Source of the DNA: Paenibacillus oryzisoli
Lineage (GTDB): Bacteria > Bacillota > Bacilli > Paenibacillales > NBRC-103111
Reading direction: 5' to 3'
Assembly: GCF_001653565.1 (NCBI RefSeq)
Contig: NZ_LYPB01000036.1
Coordinates: 1-45,041 of the forward strand
DNA length: 45,041 nucleotides
Numbering within the stretch: position 1 is the stretch's first letter; each line of letters starts with the position of its first letter. The notes beneath the pieces were generated by a model that worked only from the letters and a program-made list of their open reading frames with translations, made no database searches and had not been told where the DNA came from. The translations under genes and the position numbers were made by a program. Below, one piece after another: positions 1-7,845 of this stretch.

Positions 1-78
1 ACATCGGAAAGCCGTATGAGGGAAAACCTCACGTACGGTTTGATGAGGAGGGGCTGAAATATTTCAGCCCTTTACTCT
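1..78 (+). mobile_element. 3' end of a group II intron (domains V and VI)
   Basis: Positions 8-43 fold as a typical domain V: AGCCGTA pairs with TACGGTT and TGAGG with CCTCA around a GAAA loop. Domain VI follows at about 49-78, with the stem GGGCTGAAAT/ATTTCAGCCC and a candidate branch A in TTTACTCTA. The intron body and any reverse transcriptase lie outside the window. The exact 3' splice point, near 78, is estimated. Orientation is the same as the intron start at 44967. Confidence 0.8.
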
Positions 79-171
79 AGAGCGTTCACGTATGAAATAT
101 TGCGTGAGGCACTGTTCTGAGGCAGGAACAAGCATCCCCGCTAGTACAGGGCACTCTGGCCACGCAAACGC

Positions 172-239
172 AAATAACTGGATTTTCTGTAGCTAATTCA
201 AGCGAAATTACGCCATTTCACGAAATAACTGGATTTTCT
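172..239. repeat. Two direct copies of a 17-base repeat
   Basis: AAATAACTGGATTTTCT occurs at 172-188 and 223-239, a 51-base period. It resembles the TTAACTGGA..TCCAGTTAA modules of the larger repeats at 3196-3386 and 9831-10022. The rest of 79-390 contains no convincing gene. Confidence 0.6.
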
Positions 240-311
240 CCCGCTATTTTCGACCAATTTCGTCAAATGAGGGTAGCGTCAAGAAGTTTGTGTAAAGGTC
301 TTGTAGGGTTT

Positions 312-370
312 ATTCATCGGGACGATGAATTGGTTTTTTAGTTTAATGGATTCAGGGGGATCCCCCTGAA
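312..370. terminator. Two hairpins flanking the transposase 3' end
   Basis: ATTCATCG-GGA-CGATGAAT (312-330) is followed by TGGTTTTTT, a terminator-like arrangement on the plus strand. TTCAGGGGGATCCCCCTGAA (351-370) is a perfect 20-base palindrome. Both lie just beyond the 3' end of the IS256-type transposase remnant. They may belong to the element's end and block read-through; that role is inferred. Confidence 0.5.
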
Positions 371-390
371 ATTTTTGTATTTAATTCCCA

Positions 391-1444
391 TTATTCTGAG
401 ACGTGCTCAGGCGCTTCATTCTCAGCTAGATTTGGTAAAGATGGATACCTGGTTTCAAAGAGCAACGCTAAAGCTTCTCTTGTTTTAGGGTCATTAAACC
501 CTTGAATGACTCGGTTACCCCATCTTTCATTGTGAGCTACTGTATCCAAATAGATAATTTTTTCAGCAGCTTCAATATTGGTTAAACTGTTCATAGGACG
601 TAACCTTTTTCTAAATTCTTTGTTGGTGCGCTCGATCGGATTGGATGTGTAGATGGCCTTCTTTATCATGGCAGGATATTTGTAAAACGTCAGCAACGTA
701 GGCAGATTGGTCTCCCATGACTCCATCTCTTTGGGATACTGCTTCCCCCATTTCGCTTTCACCGTATCAAAACATGCCCTAGCAATTTCCTCATCCGGAG
801 CATTGTAAATTGTTTTTAAATCATTTAGAAATTCCATCTTGTCTTTTACTCGAATCTTTGGAAACGTATTACGAACCTTGTGAACAACGCAGTGCTGCAC
901 ATCGGCCTTTGGGTAGGCTTTTTTAAAGGCATCTTCAAGGCCGTTCAGCCCGTCAAATACACCTAAGAGCACTTCTGTTACCCCGCGTCGTTTGAGGTCT
1001 CCCAACACTCTCTAGAGGGCGTTCTTGCCAACGTTTTACGTCTTCGAGTACGGTGCTCGTGATGTTACTAATCGTAGTCGGCGAGTACTGCGTGCCAAAC
1101 ATACCCTCGATAAAGCGAGCCACATCACGCGTGCTCATACCGCCTTTATACATATGGATGACGGCCTCTTCGAGCCACCCATCGCGCCGCTGATACGGCT
1201 CAAAGAGCTGAGTTTGGAAGTCCCCTTTGCGGTCTCTTGGAACCTTCAAATCATCAATTTTCCCATACCGTGTATCGAGCGTGCGCTCGTAATAACCATT
1301 GCGGCTATTACGAATTTCAGGTTGTTCCACTTGAAGAAACTGGTTCATTTCTTCTTTCATGATCAGTTCAAGCTTTTCCTGGATCATTGTTTTCACAAGA
1401 TTTTCTAGTAGATCGTTTAAAGTAGTTTGGGGTATAGTAGTCAT
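391..1444 (-). pseudogene. IS256-family transposase, internally deleted and frameshifted
   Basis: The N-terminal part (1444 down to about 1010) reads MTTIPQTTLNDLLENLVK... through EEMNQFLQ, NGYYERT and MSTRDVARFIEGMFG to WQERPLE, which is IS256/Mutator-type sequence. The C-terminal part (from about 1008 to 391) resumes at LGDLKRRGV and keeps FDGLNGLEDAF, CVVHKVRN and NPIERTNKEFRKRL. The two parts are in different frames and join at a CTCTAGAG sequence near 1012. Compared with the usual length of about 400 residues, some 60-70 residues between WQERPL and LGDLKRR are missing. That segment normally holds the first catalytic Asp (LDG motif), while the second Asp (FDG) and the Glu (IERT) remain. 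The copy should therefore be inactive in transposition. The start has a plausible upstream GGAGCCC sequence. Terminal inverted repeats could not be defined with confidence. Confidence 0.85.
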
Positions 1445-1558
1445 TGAGTAGGGCTCCTTCTTGGTGGTGTGGTAATCCCGAGAATACCCTACTTTTTTGT
1501 CGTTCGCCTATACTCCAAATAATGGTACACTTCATCCAAATGAGACAGTTTAGGCGAA

Positions 1559-1641
1559 ATTAGATGTAGAAAATCCATCTAAACTCCTCCAAAGGCTAGT
1601 TCTGCTCGGCAATAACTGTAGAAAATACAGTTAATCCTTAA
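1559..1641. repeat. Two short palindromes of the TAACTGTA repeat family
   Basis: Two palindromes lie close together: TTAGATG-tagaaaatc-CATCTAA (about 1560-1582) and TAACTGTA-gaaaa-TACAGTTA (1613-1633). The modules match those in the larger repeats at 3196-3386 and 9831-10022, so this is probably a short member of that family. Confidence 0.55.
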
Positions 1642-1687
1642 TAACTCCCAGCCGGAACGAAAAGGGTTCAGCAGCAAGGAGGGACGA

Positions 1688-1722
1688 GCGCTTCCATGGG
1701 ATGACGGAGGTGCTTTTTTTCT
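1688..1722 (+). terminator. Rho-independent terminator-like hairpin
   Basis: AGCGCTTCC and GGAGGTGCT pair over nine positions, including G-U pairs, around a 10-base loop, and are followed by TTTTTTT. No gene directly upstream on this strand explains it. It could end an untranslated RNA or be left from a lost gene. The remaining sequence in 1445-1853 shows no gene. Confidence 0.5.
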
Positions 1723-1853
1723 TACATCCGGCTAAATAAACCGGAACCGATGCTGAGGTGGACAATCTCGGCATACAATGAATATACATATGATCCGTAA
1801 TCTCATCCTGCTCTGTATAACTTCTTGAAAGTGATTAGAAGGGAGTGGTGAAT

Positions 1854-2531
1854 TTGAACAAATGGCTGCTGGCTTTAACCTGTTGTATGGCGTTATTCAC
1901 TGCGACGGCTGTCTTCGCATCGGATACCATTCAGATAGGCAGGCAAGTGAAGGTGAATGGCAAAGTGCTCGACACCCAAGTAGAAATAAGCCGTGATGGG
2001 ACTACGTTAACCTCGACTCGGGCGATCGCGGAGGCGCTTGGTGCCAAGGTGTCTTGGAATGAATCAAGGAACACGGTTGAAATACATCGCGCGGAAGATA
2101 CCATGACGTTCGATGAGAACCAAAGCTCCTACGCCAATTATGTATCCTTGCTGCTTCAAGGTAGATACAGTTTAAAGATTGAAATTATCGGAAAGAACCT
2201 CGGAGCTCGTTCAGATACGATGGTCGTGTTTGCAGACGGCTATGTGGATGTACCGGAAAATACGGATTATCAGAAACTGTTTCTCTTACTGCTAGCAGAT
2301 CAAATAGGGGACTTACCCTTGGCTAAGGAGCAAGTCGAGTTCTGGTCGAATAAAGAGCTTGCCCAAACTTATGTAGCTGGGAAGTATATGAATGATCGAT
2401 TAGAAGGATGGTCGGGGCTAGATGCTAGGTTTGGCTTGTTAACGAAAGAGGGAGGAAAGCTATCGCTTTCACATATTCTGAGTATCCATGAGCGCGACAG
2501 CGTCTCGATTGGCAAATATAAGCCCCAGTGA
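1854..2531 (+). CDS. Secreted protein with copper amine oxidase N-terminal (stalk) domain
   Basis: This exported protein of about 225 residues starts with a signal peptide (NKWLLALTCCMALFTATAVFA, cleavage probably before SDT). Residues 30-80 (VNGKVLDTQVEISRDGTTLTSTRAIAEALGAKVSWNE..TVEI) match the copper amine oxidase N-terminal-like stalk domain, very common in Paenibacillus cell-envelope proteins. It is a small beta-alpha module and not an amine oxidase active domain. The C-terminal 140 residues are not recognised. The TTG at 1854 is preferred because AGGGAG lies eight bases upstream; GTG codons at 1845 and 1848 overlap that ribosome binding site. The gene stands alone, is followed by a strong hairpin terminator, and its function is unknown. 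Confidence 0.75.
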   Translation: MNKWLLALTCCMALFTATAVFASDTIQIGRQVKVNGKVLDTQVEISRDGTTLTSTRAIAEALGAKVSWNESRNTVEIHRAEDTMTFDENQSSYANYVSLLLQGRYSLKIEIIGKNLGARSDTMVVFADGYVDVPENTDYQKLFLLLLADQIGDLPLAKEQVEFWSNKELAQTYVAGKYMNDRLEGWSGLDARFGLLTKEGGKLSLSHILSIHERDSVSIGKYKPQ

Positions 2532-2534
2532 CAC

Positions 2535-2576
2535 CAAAGCCGTCCTTGCAGTGACCTGCGGACGGCTTTGTTATTG
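2535..2576. terminator. Bidirectional terminator between convergent genes
   Basis: CAAAGCCGTCC and GGACGGCTTTG form an 11-bp perfect stem followed by TTATT on the plus strand. It sits between the convergent stalk-domain gene and the small membrane protein gene and can serve both. Confidence 0.85.
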
Positions 2577-2579
2577 TGA

Positions 2580-3092
2580 TTAGTTGCGGCTGCGTACGAT
2601 CATCATAAGGCCGCCAACGACGATCAGTCCGATTGCGATGATGGAATTGTTATGGAAGAGCGTCCCGAAGATGGAACTGATGGAGAAGATCGCGAAGAAC
2701 AGCAGCGACATCACGGTTAAGATGTTAATCGGAATAAGCAAAAATTTATTGCGACCGCCGAACCAATACAGTTCGAACAGGCCGACAGCAACAGCTAGCA
2801 TGAAACCCGGCCACATCAGGTGCCAAATATCAAAAAGCGCGGAGATTTGGCACACGATACCTGCCGTTAGTAGAATACCGCCTGGAACTAGCACGCCTAC
2901 GCCGCGTCGTTGCATGATGAAGAAGTACAACCAGTGGAAAAACAACCCGACGGGAATCACGAAGAGTGTCGGCCAGAAATATTGAAAAATAGTGCCAGAG
3001 CTGAACGAGACATCCCCTTTTAGAAACATAAAAACACCTAGCAGAATCAGGATCGGCCCGAGAAAGGCGCTGCGATTCATATTCATAGTCAA
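2580..3092 (-). CDS. Small integral membrane protein, LiaF/DUF5668-like transmembrane region
   Basis: About 170 residues, almost entirely hydrophobic, with four or five predicted membrane helices (for example FLGPILILLGVFMFL, IFQYFWPTLFVIPVGLFFHWLYFF, VLVPGGILLTAGIVCQI, IIAIGLIVVGGLMMIV). The alternation of short helices with GPILILLG and FWPTLFVIPVGL resembles the N-terminal membrane module of LiaI/LiaF-type envelope-stress proteins and DUF5668 proteins. No soluble C-terminal LiaF domain is present. The start is ambiguous: AGGAG lies eight bases before a TTG at 3092, an ATG follows at 3086, and a GTG at 3101 is too close to the ribosome binding site. It is a single gene with no two-component partner nearby, so a stress-sensing role cannot be claimed. 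Confidence 0.65.
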   Translation of the reverse strand: MTMNMNRSAFLGPILILLGVFMFLKGDVSFSSGTIFQYFWPTLFVIPVGLFFHWLYFFIMQRRGVGVLVPGGILLTAGIVCQISALFDIWHLMWPGFMLAVAVGLFELYWFGGRNKFLLIPINILTVMSLLFFAIFSISSIFGTLFHNNSIIAIGLIVVGGLMMIVRSRN

Positions 3093-3195
3093 TTTGTTCA
3101 CTCCTATTGTTTGGATTCATTACTCTAAGAATACCATGATAGGGTACAAGTGTCTTCCGACTATAGGGAAGGTCGAAGATCGGTCTGAGGACTGA

Positions 3196-3386
3196 TTTAA
3201 CTGGAAAAAGTACAGCTAAACTCGCCGCTTTCCTCGCTTTCGGTAACTTAACTGTATTTCGTGTAGTTAATTGGACCGTATCTAGGTGCAGGGCCCGTAA
3301 ATGGCGATTTTAACTGGAGGTTTTCCATTTAATCGTCCAGCGGGAGCGGAAATCGCGAAAATAGATGGAGGTTTTCCAGTTAATCC
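3196..3386 (-). repeat. 190-bp palindrome-rich dispersed repeat, copy 1
   Basis: This segment is homologous, in reverse orientation, to 9831-10022. An exact 36-base match (3351-3386 against 9831-9866, inverted) is followed by diverged but alignable sequence with conserved modules such as ACAGTTAA and GTACTTTTTNCAGTTAA. Several TTAACTG/CAGTTAA palindromes are embedded. No credible coding capacity is seen. The rest of 3102-3626 holds an inverted repeat GTTGCTA/TAGCAAC (about 3403-3448) and no gene. Confidence 0.75.
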
Positions 3387-3559
3387 TGTTGGTCGATCAC
3401 AAAGTTGCTACTAAGAGTGGCGGTTAGATGGTCAATGGGGGTTAGCAACTGCCAGAATTGCCTGCTGATCCAATACCAATCTGCTCAAGTTGCTGGAGGG
3501 AGGCTGGTCGTGCAATTGTTGGAGCAGCAGAATCCACGCACTCCCACATCCCCGCCACC

Positions 3560-3594
3560 AAAAAAGCCCCCTCCACGACGTGGAGGGGGCTTCT
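3560..3594 (-). terminator. Terminator of thrC
   Basis: On the minus strand AAGCCCCCTCCAC-GTC-GTGGAGGGGGCTT runs into TTTTTTGG. It is a 12-13-bp GC-rich stem with a U-tract directly downstream of the threonine synthase stop. Confidence 0.9.
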
Positions 3595-3626
3595 ATACAA
3601 GGGGCAGAAGCTCCCATATACCCTTA

Positions 3627-5015
3627 CTAGAAAAACTTCACGAGCTCATCCTTGATCTCGTCGTTCGAACCGCCAACCACCTTCTGGAACTGTGGTTTGT
3701 CGAACAGCGCTTGGATTTGCTCCGGATACGTCTGGGCAATTCCGCGCAGGCGGATCGACTCATCGAACTTCGCCGGATGCGCCGTGGACAAGGACACCGT
3801 TACCTCGCCAGAGACGGCGAGCTTATCAGCAGCTGCAACACCGCACGCCGTGTGCGGATCAAGCAGGTACTCGTATTTCGCGTGGTAGTCGCTGATCGTG
3901 TCGAGACACTCGTCGTTCTTCACGCCGTATGCAGCGAAATCAGCCTGTACAGTCTTCAGCTTGTCGGCTGGGATGACGACGCGGCCTTCGGCCTTGAACT
4001 GCTCCATGATCGCGTTAACAGCCGCAGCGTCTTCGCCGTACAAATAGAATAAGTAGCGCTCGAAGTTGCTCGCCACTTGAATGTCCATGGACGGGCTATA
4101 CGTACCGCGGAACTCGCCTGGTTGATATACGCCTTCTTGTACGAATTTCTCAAGAATATTGTTTTCATTCGTAGCAAGAATAAGTTTATTGATGGGAAGT
4201 CCCATTTTCTGAGCCAAGTACCCAGCAAAAATATCGCCAAAATTCCCCGTCGGCACACTGAAATTCACCTTGCCAGCCTGCGCCTCTTGTGGCAGTTGGA
4301 AGTAAGCGTAGAAATAATACACCGTTTGCGCCAAAATGCGGGCAATGTTAATTGAGTTAATTGCGCGCAAATGGTAGCGGTGCTTGAACTCAACGTCTGC
4401 GAAAAGCTCCTTGATAATGCGTTGGCAATCATCGAAGGTACCTTCAACGGAAAGATTCAATACATTCTCATCATTGACGGTTGTCATTTGAAGCTCCTGC
4501 ACCTTGCTGACCTTCTGGTGCGGGTGCAGGATACAAATACGGATGCCCTCTTTACCCCGGACACCTTCAATCGCAGAAGCTCCTGTATCACCGGAAGTAG
4601 CCCCGAGGATGTGAATGATGGAATTGGTTTTGCGTGAAACGTAGGAATACAGGTTGCCAAGGAATTGCAGCGCAATGTCCTTGAATGCAAATGTAGGTCC
4701 GTGGAACAATTCAAGCACGTACGTGTCATCGCTTAGGCGCTTAACAGGCGTGACTGCTTCGTCACGGAACGTTGCATAGCTTTCATCAACGAGTTGCTTC
4801 AGCTCATCGCGTGGAATTTCGTTGTTCACAAACAGAGAGAAAATCTCCAGAGCGAGCTCTGAATAGGAGAGCTTTGACCAGCTTTGAAGTGTGTCGGCAG
4901 ATAGCTGCGGGAGGTGTTTCGGTACGAGTAGGCCGCCATCATTGGCCAATCCCATCAGGATCGCATCGATGAAGCCGATAGGTTCTACTTTGCCGCGAGT
5001 GCTAATGTATTCCAT
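3627..5015 (-). CDS. thrC: Threonine synthase
   Basis: This PLP-dependent enzyme converts O-phospho-L-homoserine to L-threonine in the cytoplasm. At 462 residues it belongs to the longer threonine synthase type (Escherichia coli ThrC and fungal class), with the N-terminal signature MEYISTRGKVEPIGFIDAILMGLANDGGL. The PLP lysine is K112 in HGPTFAFKDIALQFLGN. The phosphate-binding loop is ATSGDTGASAIEG (139-152). Further typical segments are SINIARI, PTGNFGDIFAGYLAQKMGLP and DPHTACGVAAA. The ATG has AAGGGGA a few bases upstream. It is monocistronic, with no hom or thrB next to it, and ends at a strong terminator. Confidence 0.95.
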   Translation of the reverse strand: MEYISTRGKVEPIGFIDAILMGLANDGGLLVPKHLPQLSADTLQSWSKLSYSELALEIFSLFVNNEIPRDELKQLVDESYATFRDEAVTPVKRLSDDTYVLELFHGPTFAFKDIALQFLGNLYSYVSRKTNSIIHILGATSGDTGASAIEGVRGKEGIRICILHPHQKVSKVQELQMTTVNDENVLNLSVEGTFDDCQRIIKELFADVEFKHRYHLRAINSINIARILAQTVYYFYAYFQLPQEAQAGKVNFSVPTGNFGDIFAGYLAQKMGLPINKLILATNENNILEKFVQEGVYQPGEFRGTYSPSMDIQVASNFERYLFYLYGEDAAAVNAIMEQFKAEGRVVIPADKLKTVQADFAAYGVKNDECLDTISDYHAKYEYLLDPHTACGVAAADKLAVSGEVTVSLSTAHPAKFDESIRLRGIAQTYPEQIQALFDKPQFQKVVGGSNDEIKDELVKFF

Positions 5016-5110
5016 AGGAGTCCCCTTATACGATTGAATTTTCAGTTATTGTACCAAAAAACGGAACATTTGGACAGTGTACATCCATCACAGTGGCGTC
5101 TCCTTCCGAA

Positions 5111-5140
5111 CAAAAACAGGCTGTCCCACAAGGACGGCCC
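5111..5140 (-). terminator. Terminator of the secreted-protein gene
   Basis: On the minus strand GGCCGTCC-TTGTG-GGACAGCC forms an eight-bp stem with one G-U pair and is followed by TGTTTTTG. It lies 30 bases past the stop of the gene at 5171-5857. Confidence 0.75.
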
Positions 5141-5170
5141 GAAATTTTTACATATGGCATGTTCAAAATC

Positions 5171-5857
5171 TTACTCTTCTGCAGCAGCTACAACGATTTT
5201 CCAAGCGTTACTAATTGGTGGCAAGCTCTTGGTCATCATAGGCCCGTAAAATCCGATAACGTTCGCGCCTTTAACCAGCGTGGATTTGACAACGGGAATA
5301 CCCTTACCGTCTACGATGGCTGTGTCAGCATTTATTGTAAGAACAACCTCATCTGGCGCATCTTCCGTAAGTCCCTCGCCTTTGACAAGAAGGCTGCCAT
5401 CTTCGCGTATAGCTTCAATGACGCCAGACGTACCTAAAGCACCCTTATGGGCTGCTGTATCAAGGACCGTGATGTTGGAAGCAGATGTTTGTGGTGGCAA
5501 GCTCAACGTCATCGCTAAGGAATGCTCCGCAGTGATCGTCAATCCCACGTGAAGGTCAGCACGTGTCAGCTTCGAGCCGTCGAGCATTTGGTAGGTGGTA
5601 TCGGGGCCAACATTGAGAACTATTCCATCTACTCCTGTACCTTGTATGTGAATTTGCGCGGTATCACCTGTTGTGCGAATGGAGGTAATGACACCGGTCG
5701 ATTGCATTTGCTTAATTGCTTCTTTTATTGCGCTCCTGCTAAAGTCTCCTACGGCTGTATCGGGCTCCATTGCTTCTGTAGTACCTGCATAAGTTGCTCC
5801 TATTGTCAGCATGCTGGATAGAGTGAGGATCGCTAGTGTTTTTTTCATTATTTTCAT
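5171..5857 (-). CDS. Secreted protein with two similar beta-rich halves, unknown function
   Basis: This 228-residue protein has a signal peptide (MKIMKKTLAILTLSSMLTIGATYAG, possible cleavage at TYA/GTT). The mature part contains two related blocks, roughly residues 50-130 and 142-225. Both run G-V-I-x-(S/A)-I-R, then a short strand, an I-x-G-x-G turn, V-(V/L)-x-(I/L)-N-x-x-x-D-T, L-x-x-G, and end in SLPP followed by I-x-V. This suggests an internal duplication of a small beta domain. No catalytic motif or known family was recognised. The ribosome binding site AAGGAAGAG precedes the first ATG by about eight bases. The gene is divergent from the ABC exporter operon, separated by about 180 bases. 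Confidence 0.7.
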   Translation of the reverse strand: MKIMKKTLAILTLSSMLTIGATYAGTTEAMEPDTAVGDFSRSAIKEAIKQMQSTGVITSIRTTGDTAQIHIQGTGVDGIVLNVGPDTTYQMLDGSKLTRADLHVGLTITAEHSLAMTLSLPPQTSASNITVLDTAAHKGALGTSGVIEAIREDGSLLVKGEGLTEDAPDEVVLTINADTAIVDGKGIPVVKSTLVKGANVIGFYGPMMTKSLPPISNAWKIVVAAAEE

Positions 5858-5921
5858 CGTTGTTCTCTTCCTTTCTATATGCGAATATGATAAGATTCTG
5901 TTCTCATGATGTTCGTATCTG

Positions 5922-5959
5922 TGAGGAGGTTGCAGATGAGCCTGAAAGTTTCTTTATAA
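5922..5959 (+). promoter_or_regulatory. Candidate leader-peptide ORF upstream of the ABC exporter
   Basis: A very strong ribosome binding site GAGGAGG (5922-5928) lies seven bases before an ATG (5936) that opens a seven-codon ORF, MSLKVSL, with stop TAA at 5957-5959. It ends 77 bases before the exporter start. In Bacillus the related bmrCD genes are preceded by a leader ORF (bmrB) that mediates drug-dependent attenuation. The similarity here is positional only, and no U-tract terminator is visible between leader and gene. Confidence 0.45.
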
Positions 5960-6036
5960 CAAAGATCGGGTGTGGACTTCACTTCGCTTAAACTATAGAA
6001 TCAATGAGTGTGCCAAGAAATTGTAAAGAGGTGGTA

Positions 6037-7782
6037 ATGTTGTCTTTTGTTATGAAGCTTAGTTGGTTTTTCAAAGAGAGATGGAAGTATTATGTGCTCG
6101 CAGTCTCCCTCTTAATCGGTGTAAATATCTTAGCAACGATTCCGCCCAAAATGATTGGGAATATCATTGACCATATTCGTATGGGGAACTTAACAGCTTC
6201 CGGGCTTCATAATACGGTTTACTTGCTGATTGGCCTTTCGCTGCTTCTGTATGTCATGACCTATTTGTGGATCACGAACTTATTCGGGAACTCCGCTTTG
6301 GTGGAGAAGTTGCTTCGAGGACGCTTATTAACGCATTTGTCCAAAATGTCGCCACCCTTCTTCCAACGCAACACGACGGGACAGCTGATGGCGCTGGCGA
6401 CGAATGATATCCTAGCCATTGGTCAAACCTCCGGGTATGGGGTGATGACGCTCGTCTCTACAATCGTCGGGGCATCTGTTGTCATCATTACGATGGTGTC
6501 GCTGATCTCCTTCAAGTTAATGCTTGCTGCGTTAATACCGTTGCCATTCCTAGCTGTAATGATTAATTTGTTAGGCAAAAAGGTGCGTACGCGCTTCCTT
6601 GCGGCTCAAGCCTCCTTCGGTGTGATGAATGATCATGCGCTGGAATCGATCTCCGGCATTCGAGTGATTCGTTCCTACGTGCAAGAAGCGCAGGATTTGA
6701 AAGCCTTCGATGACGTCACATCGGATGTGATGAACAAAAATCGCCGTGTATCGATGCTCAATGCTCTGTTCCAACCATTGACTTCGTTGATCGTAGGCCT
6801 CAGTTATTCAATCGGGATCGGATACGGGTCGTATCTCATGTTCCAAGGTGAAATCACGCTGGGACAGCTGATTTCATTCAATATTTACCTAGGTATGCTC
6901 ATCTGGCCTATGATTTCCTTCGGTGAGTTTATTAACGTTCTGCAACGCGGCAGCGCCTCGGCAGATCGTCTCGATAAGGCGCTGATGCAGCAAGCAGATA
7001 TTGTGGACGCTGAGAAGCTTGTCCATGTCGCTGTGCCTGAACGCATCGAGATGAACGATCTGACGTTCACCTATCCAACCGCGAATCATCCAAGTCTTGT
7101 TCATGTTTCCTTCGAGCTAACGCGGGGACAGACGCTTGGGATCGTAGGCAGGACGGGGAGCGGGAAGTCTACCCTTCTGAAGCAACTGCTTCGCCAGTAT
7201 CCGATTGAGCCAGGCAAGTTAAATATCTCAGGTGTACCCATCGAGCAAATCGCCATCGATCAACTTAAACGTTGGGTCGCTTACGTGCCACAGGAACATC
7301 TGCTGCTATCCAAATCCATTCGCGACAATGTCGCATTAGGTAAACATACGGCTTCGCCAGAAGAGATTGCGCACGCCGTGGAGATGGCTTCTTTTACCCA
7401 AGATATTGCCCAAATGCCAGAAGGTTTAGCCACGATTGTAGGTGAGAACGGTGTGATGCTGTCCGGCGGACAGAAGCAACGTCTAGCGATTGCGCGTGCG
7501 CTATTGATTGATTCGGAGATATTGCTGCTCGACGACTCACTTTCTGCTGTAGATGCGCGTACGGAAAGTCGCATTCTCCAGCATATCCGCAAGGAACGTG
7601 CGGGGCGTACCACGCTCATTTCCACGCATCGACTGTCTGCAGTGAGCCATGCGAACTGGATTCTCGTTCTTGATGAGGGCAGAGTCATTGAAGAGGGCAC
7701 CCATGAGGAGCTCATGCAGTTCGGTGGCTGGTACCGTGAACAGTGGGATCGTCAACAGATGGAAGCTAGTCTCGAGGATTGA
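6037..7782 (+). CDS. Multidrug ABC exporter half-transporter, BmrC/YheI type
   Basis: This half-transporter has an N-terminal six-helix exporter domain (about residues 1-310) fused to a nucleotide-binding domain. The opening (LSFVMKLSWFFKERWKYYV.. LLIGVNILATIPPKMIGNIID) is typical of BmrC/YheI. Walker A is GRTGSGKST (about 371), the signature LSGGQKQR (about 475), Walker B LLLDDSLSAVDAR and the H-loop STHRLS. The catalytic Glu after Walker B is Asp, the hallmark of the degenerate half of heterodimeric exporters. It therefore probably acts with the next gene in the cytoplasmic membrane to export drugs or other amphipathic compounds. The ATG at 6037 follows AAAGAGGTGG directly; an in-frame ATG at 6004 lacks a ribosome binding site. 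Confidence 0.88.
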   Translation: MLSFVMKLSWFFKERWKYYVLAVSLLIGVNILATIPPKMIGNIIDHIRMGNLTASGLHNTVYLLIGLSLLLYVMTYLWITNLFGNSALVEKLLRGRLLTHLSKMSPPFFQRNTTGQLMALATNDILAIGQTSGYGVMTLVSTIVGASVVIITMVSLISFKLMLAALIPLPFLAVMINLLGKKVRTRFLAAQASFGVMNDHALESISGIRVIRSYVQEAQDLKAFDDVTSDVMNKNRRVSMLNALFQPLTSLIVGLSYSIGIGYGSYLMFQGEITLGQLISFNIYLGMLIWPMISFGEFINVLQRGSASADRLDKALMQQADIVDAEKLVHVAVPERIEMNDLTFTYPTANHPSLVHVSFELTRGQTLGIVGRTGSGKSTLLKQLLRQYPIEPGKLNISGVPIEQIAIDQLKRWVAYVPQEHLLLSKSIRDNVALGKHTASPEEIAHAVEMASFTQDIAQMPEGLATIVGENGVMLSGGQKQRLAIARALLIDSEILLLDDSLSAVDARTESRILQHIRKERAGRTTLISTHRLSAVSHANWILVLDEGRVIEEGTHEELMQFGGWYREQWDRQQMEASLED

Positions 7783-7807
7783 GAACTTAGCCCATGCTTA
7801 CGAAGAT

Positions 7808-7831
7808 AGTTTTACTAAAGTAAAACTTTTA
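7808..7831 (+). other. AT-rich hairpin between the exporter genes
   Basis: AGTTTTAC-TAAA-GTAAAACT is a perfect eight-bp stem followed by TTTT and then immediately by the AGGAGG of the second gene. It may moderate read-through or translation within the operon. Confidence 0.5.
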
Positions 7832-7845
7832 GGAGGACGTTTATT

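Noticed and set aside
172..239. CRISPR-like direct repeats
   Set aside because: Only two copies of 17 bases are present, no cas genes exist in the window, and the motif belongs to a dispersed palindrome family.
1025..1408. Open frame on the plus strand opposite the transposase
   Set aside because: It is antisense to a clear IS256 transposase and has no family features.
300..1560. Terminal inverted repeats of the IS256 element
   Set aside because: GAAGT..GTGTA-like words near both ends are too short and irregular to define the ends.
1660..1722. Possible T-box or other riboswitch
   Set aside because: The GGGACGAG stretch is only faintly reminiscent; the T-box sequence and specifier stem are absent.
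3405..4052. Long plus-strand open frame entering thrC
   Set aside because: Most of it is antisense to thrC and it runs through the thrC terminator.
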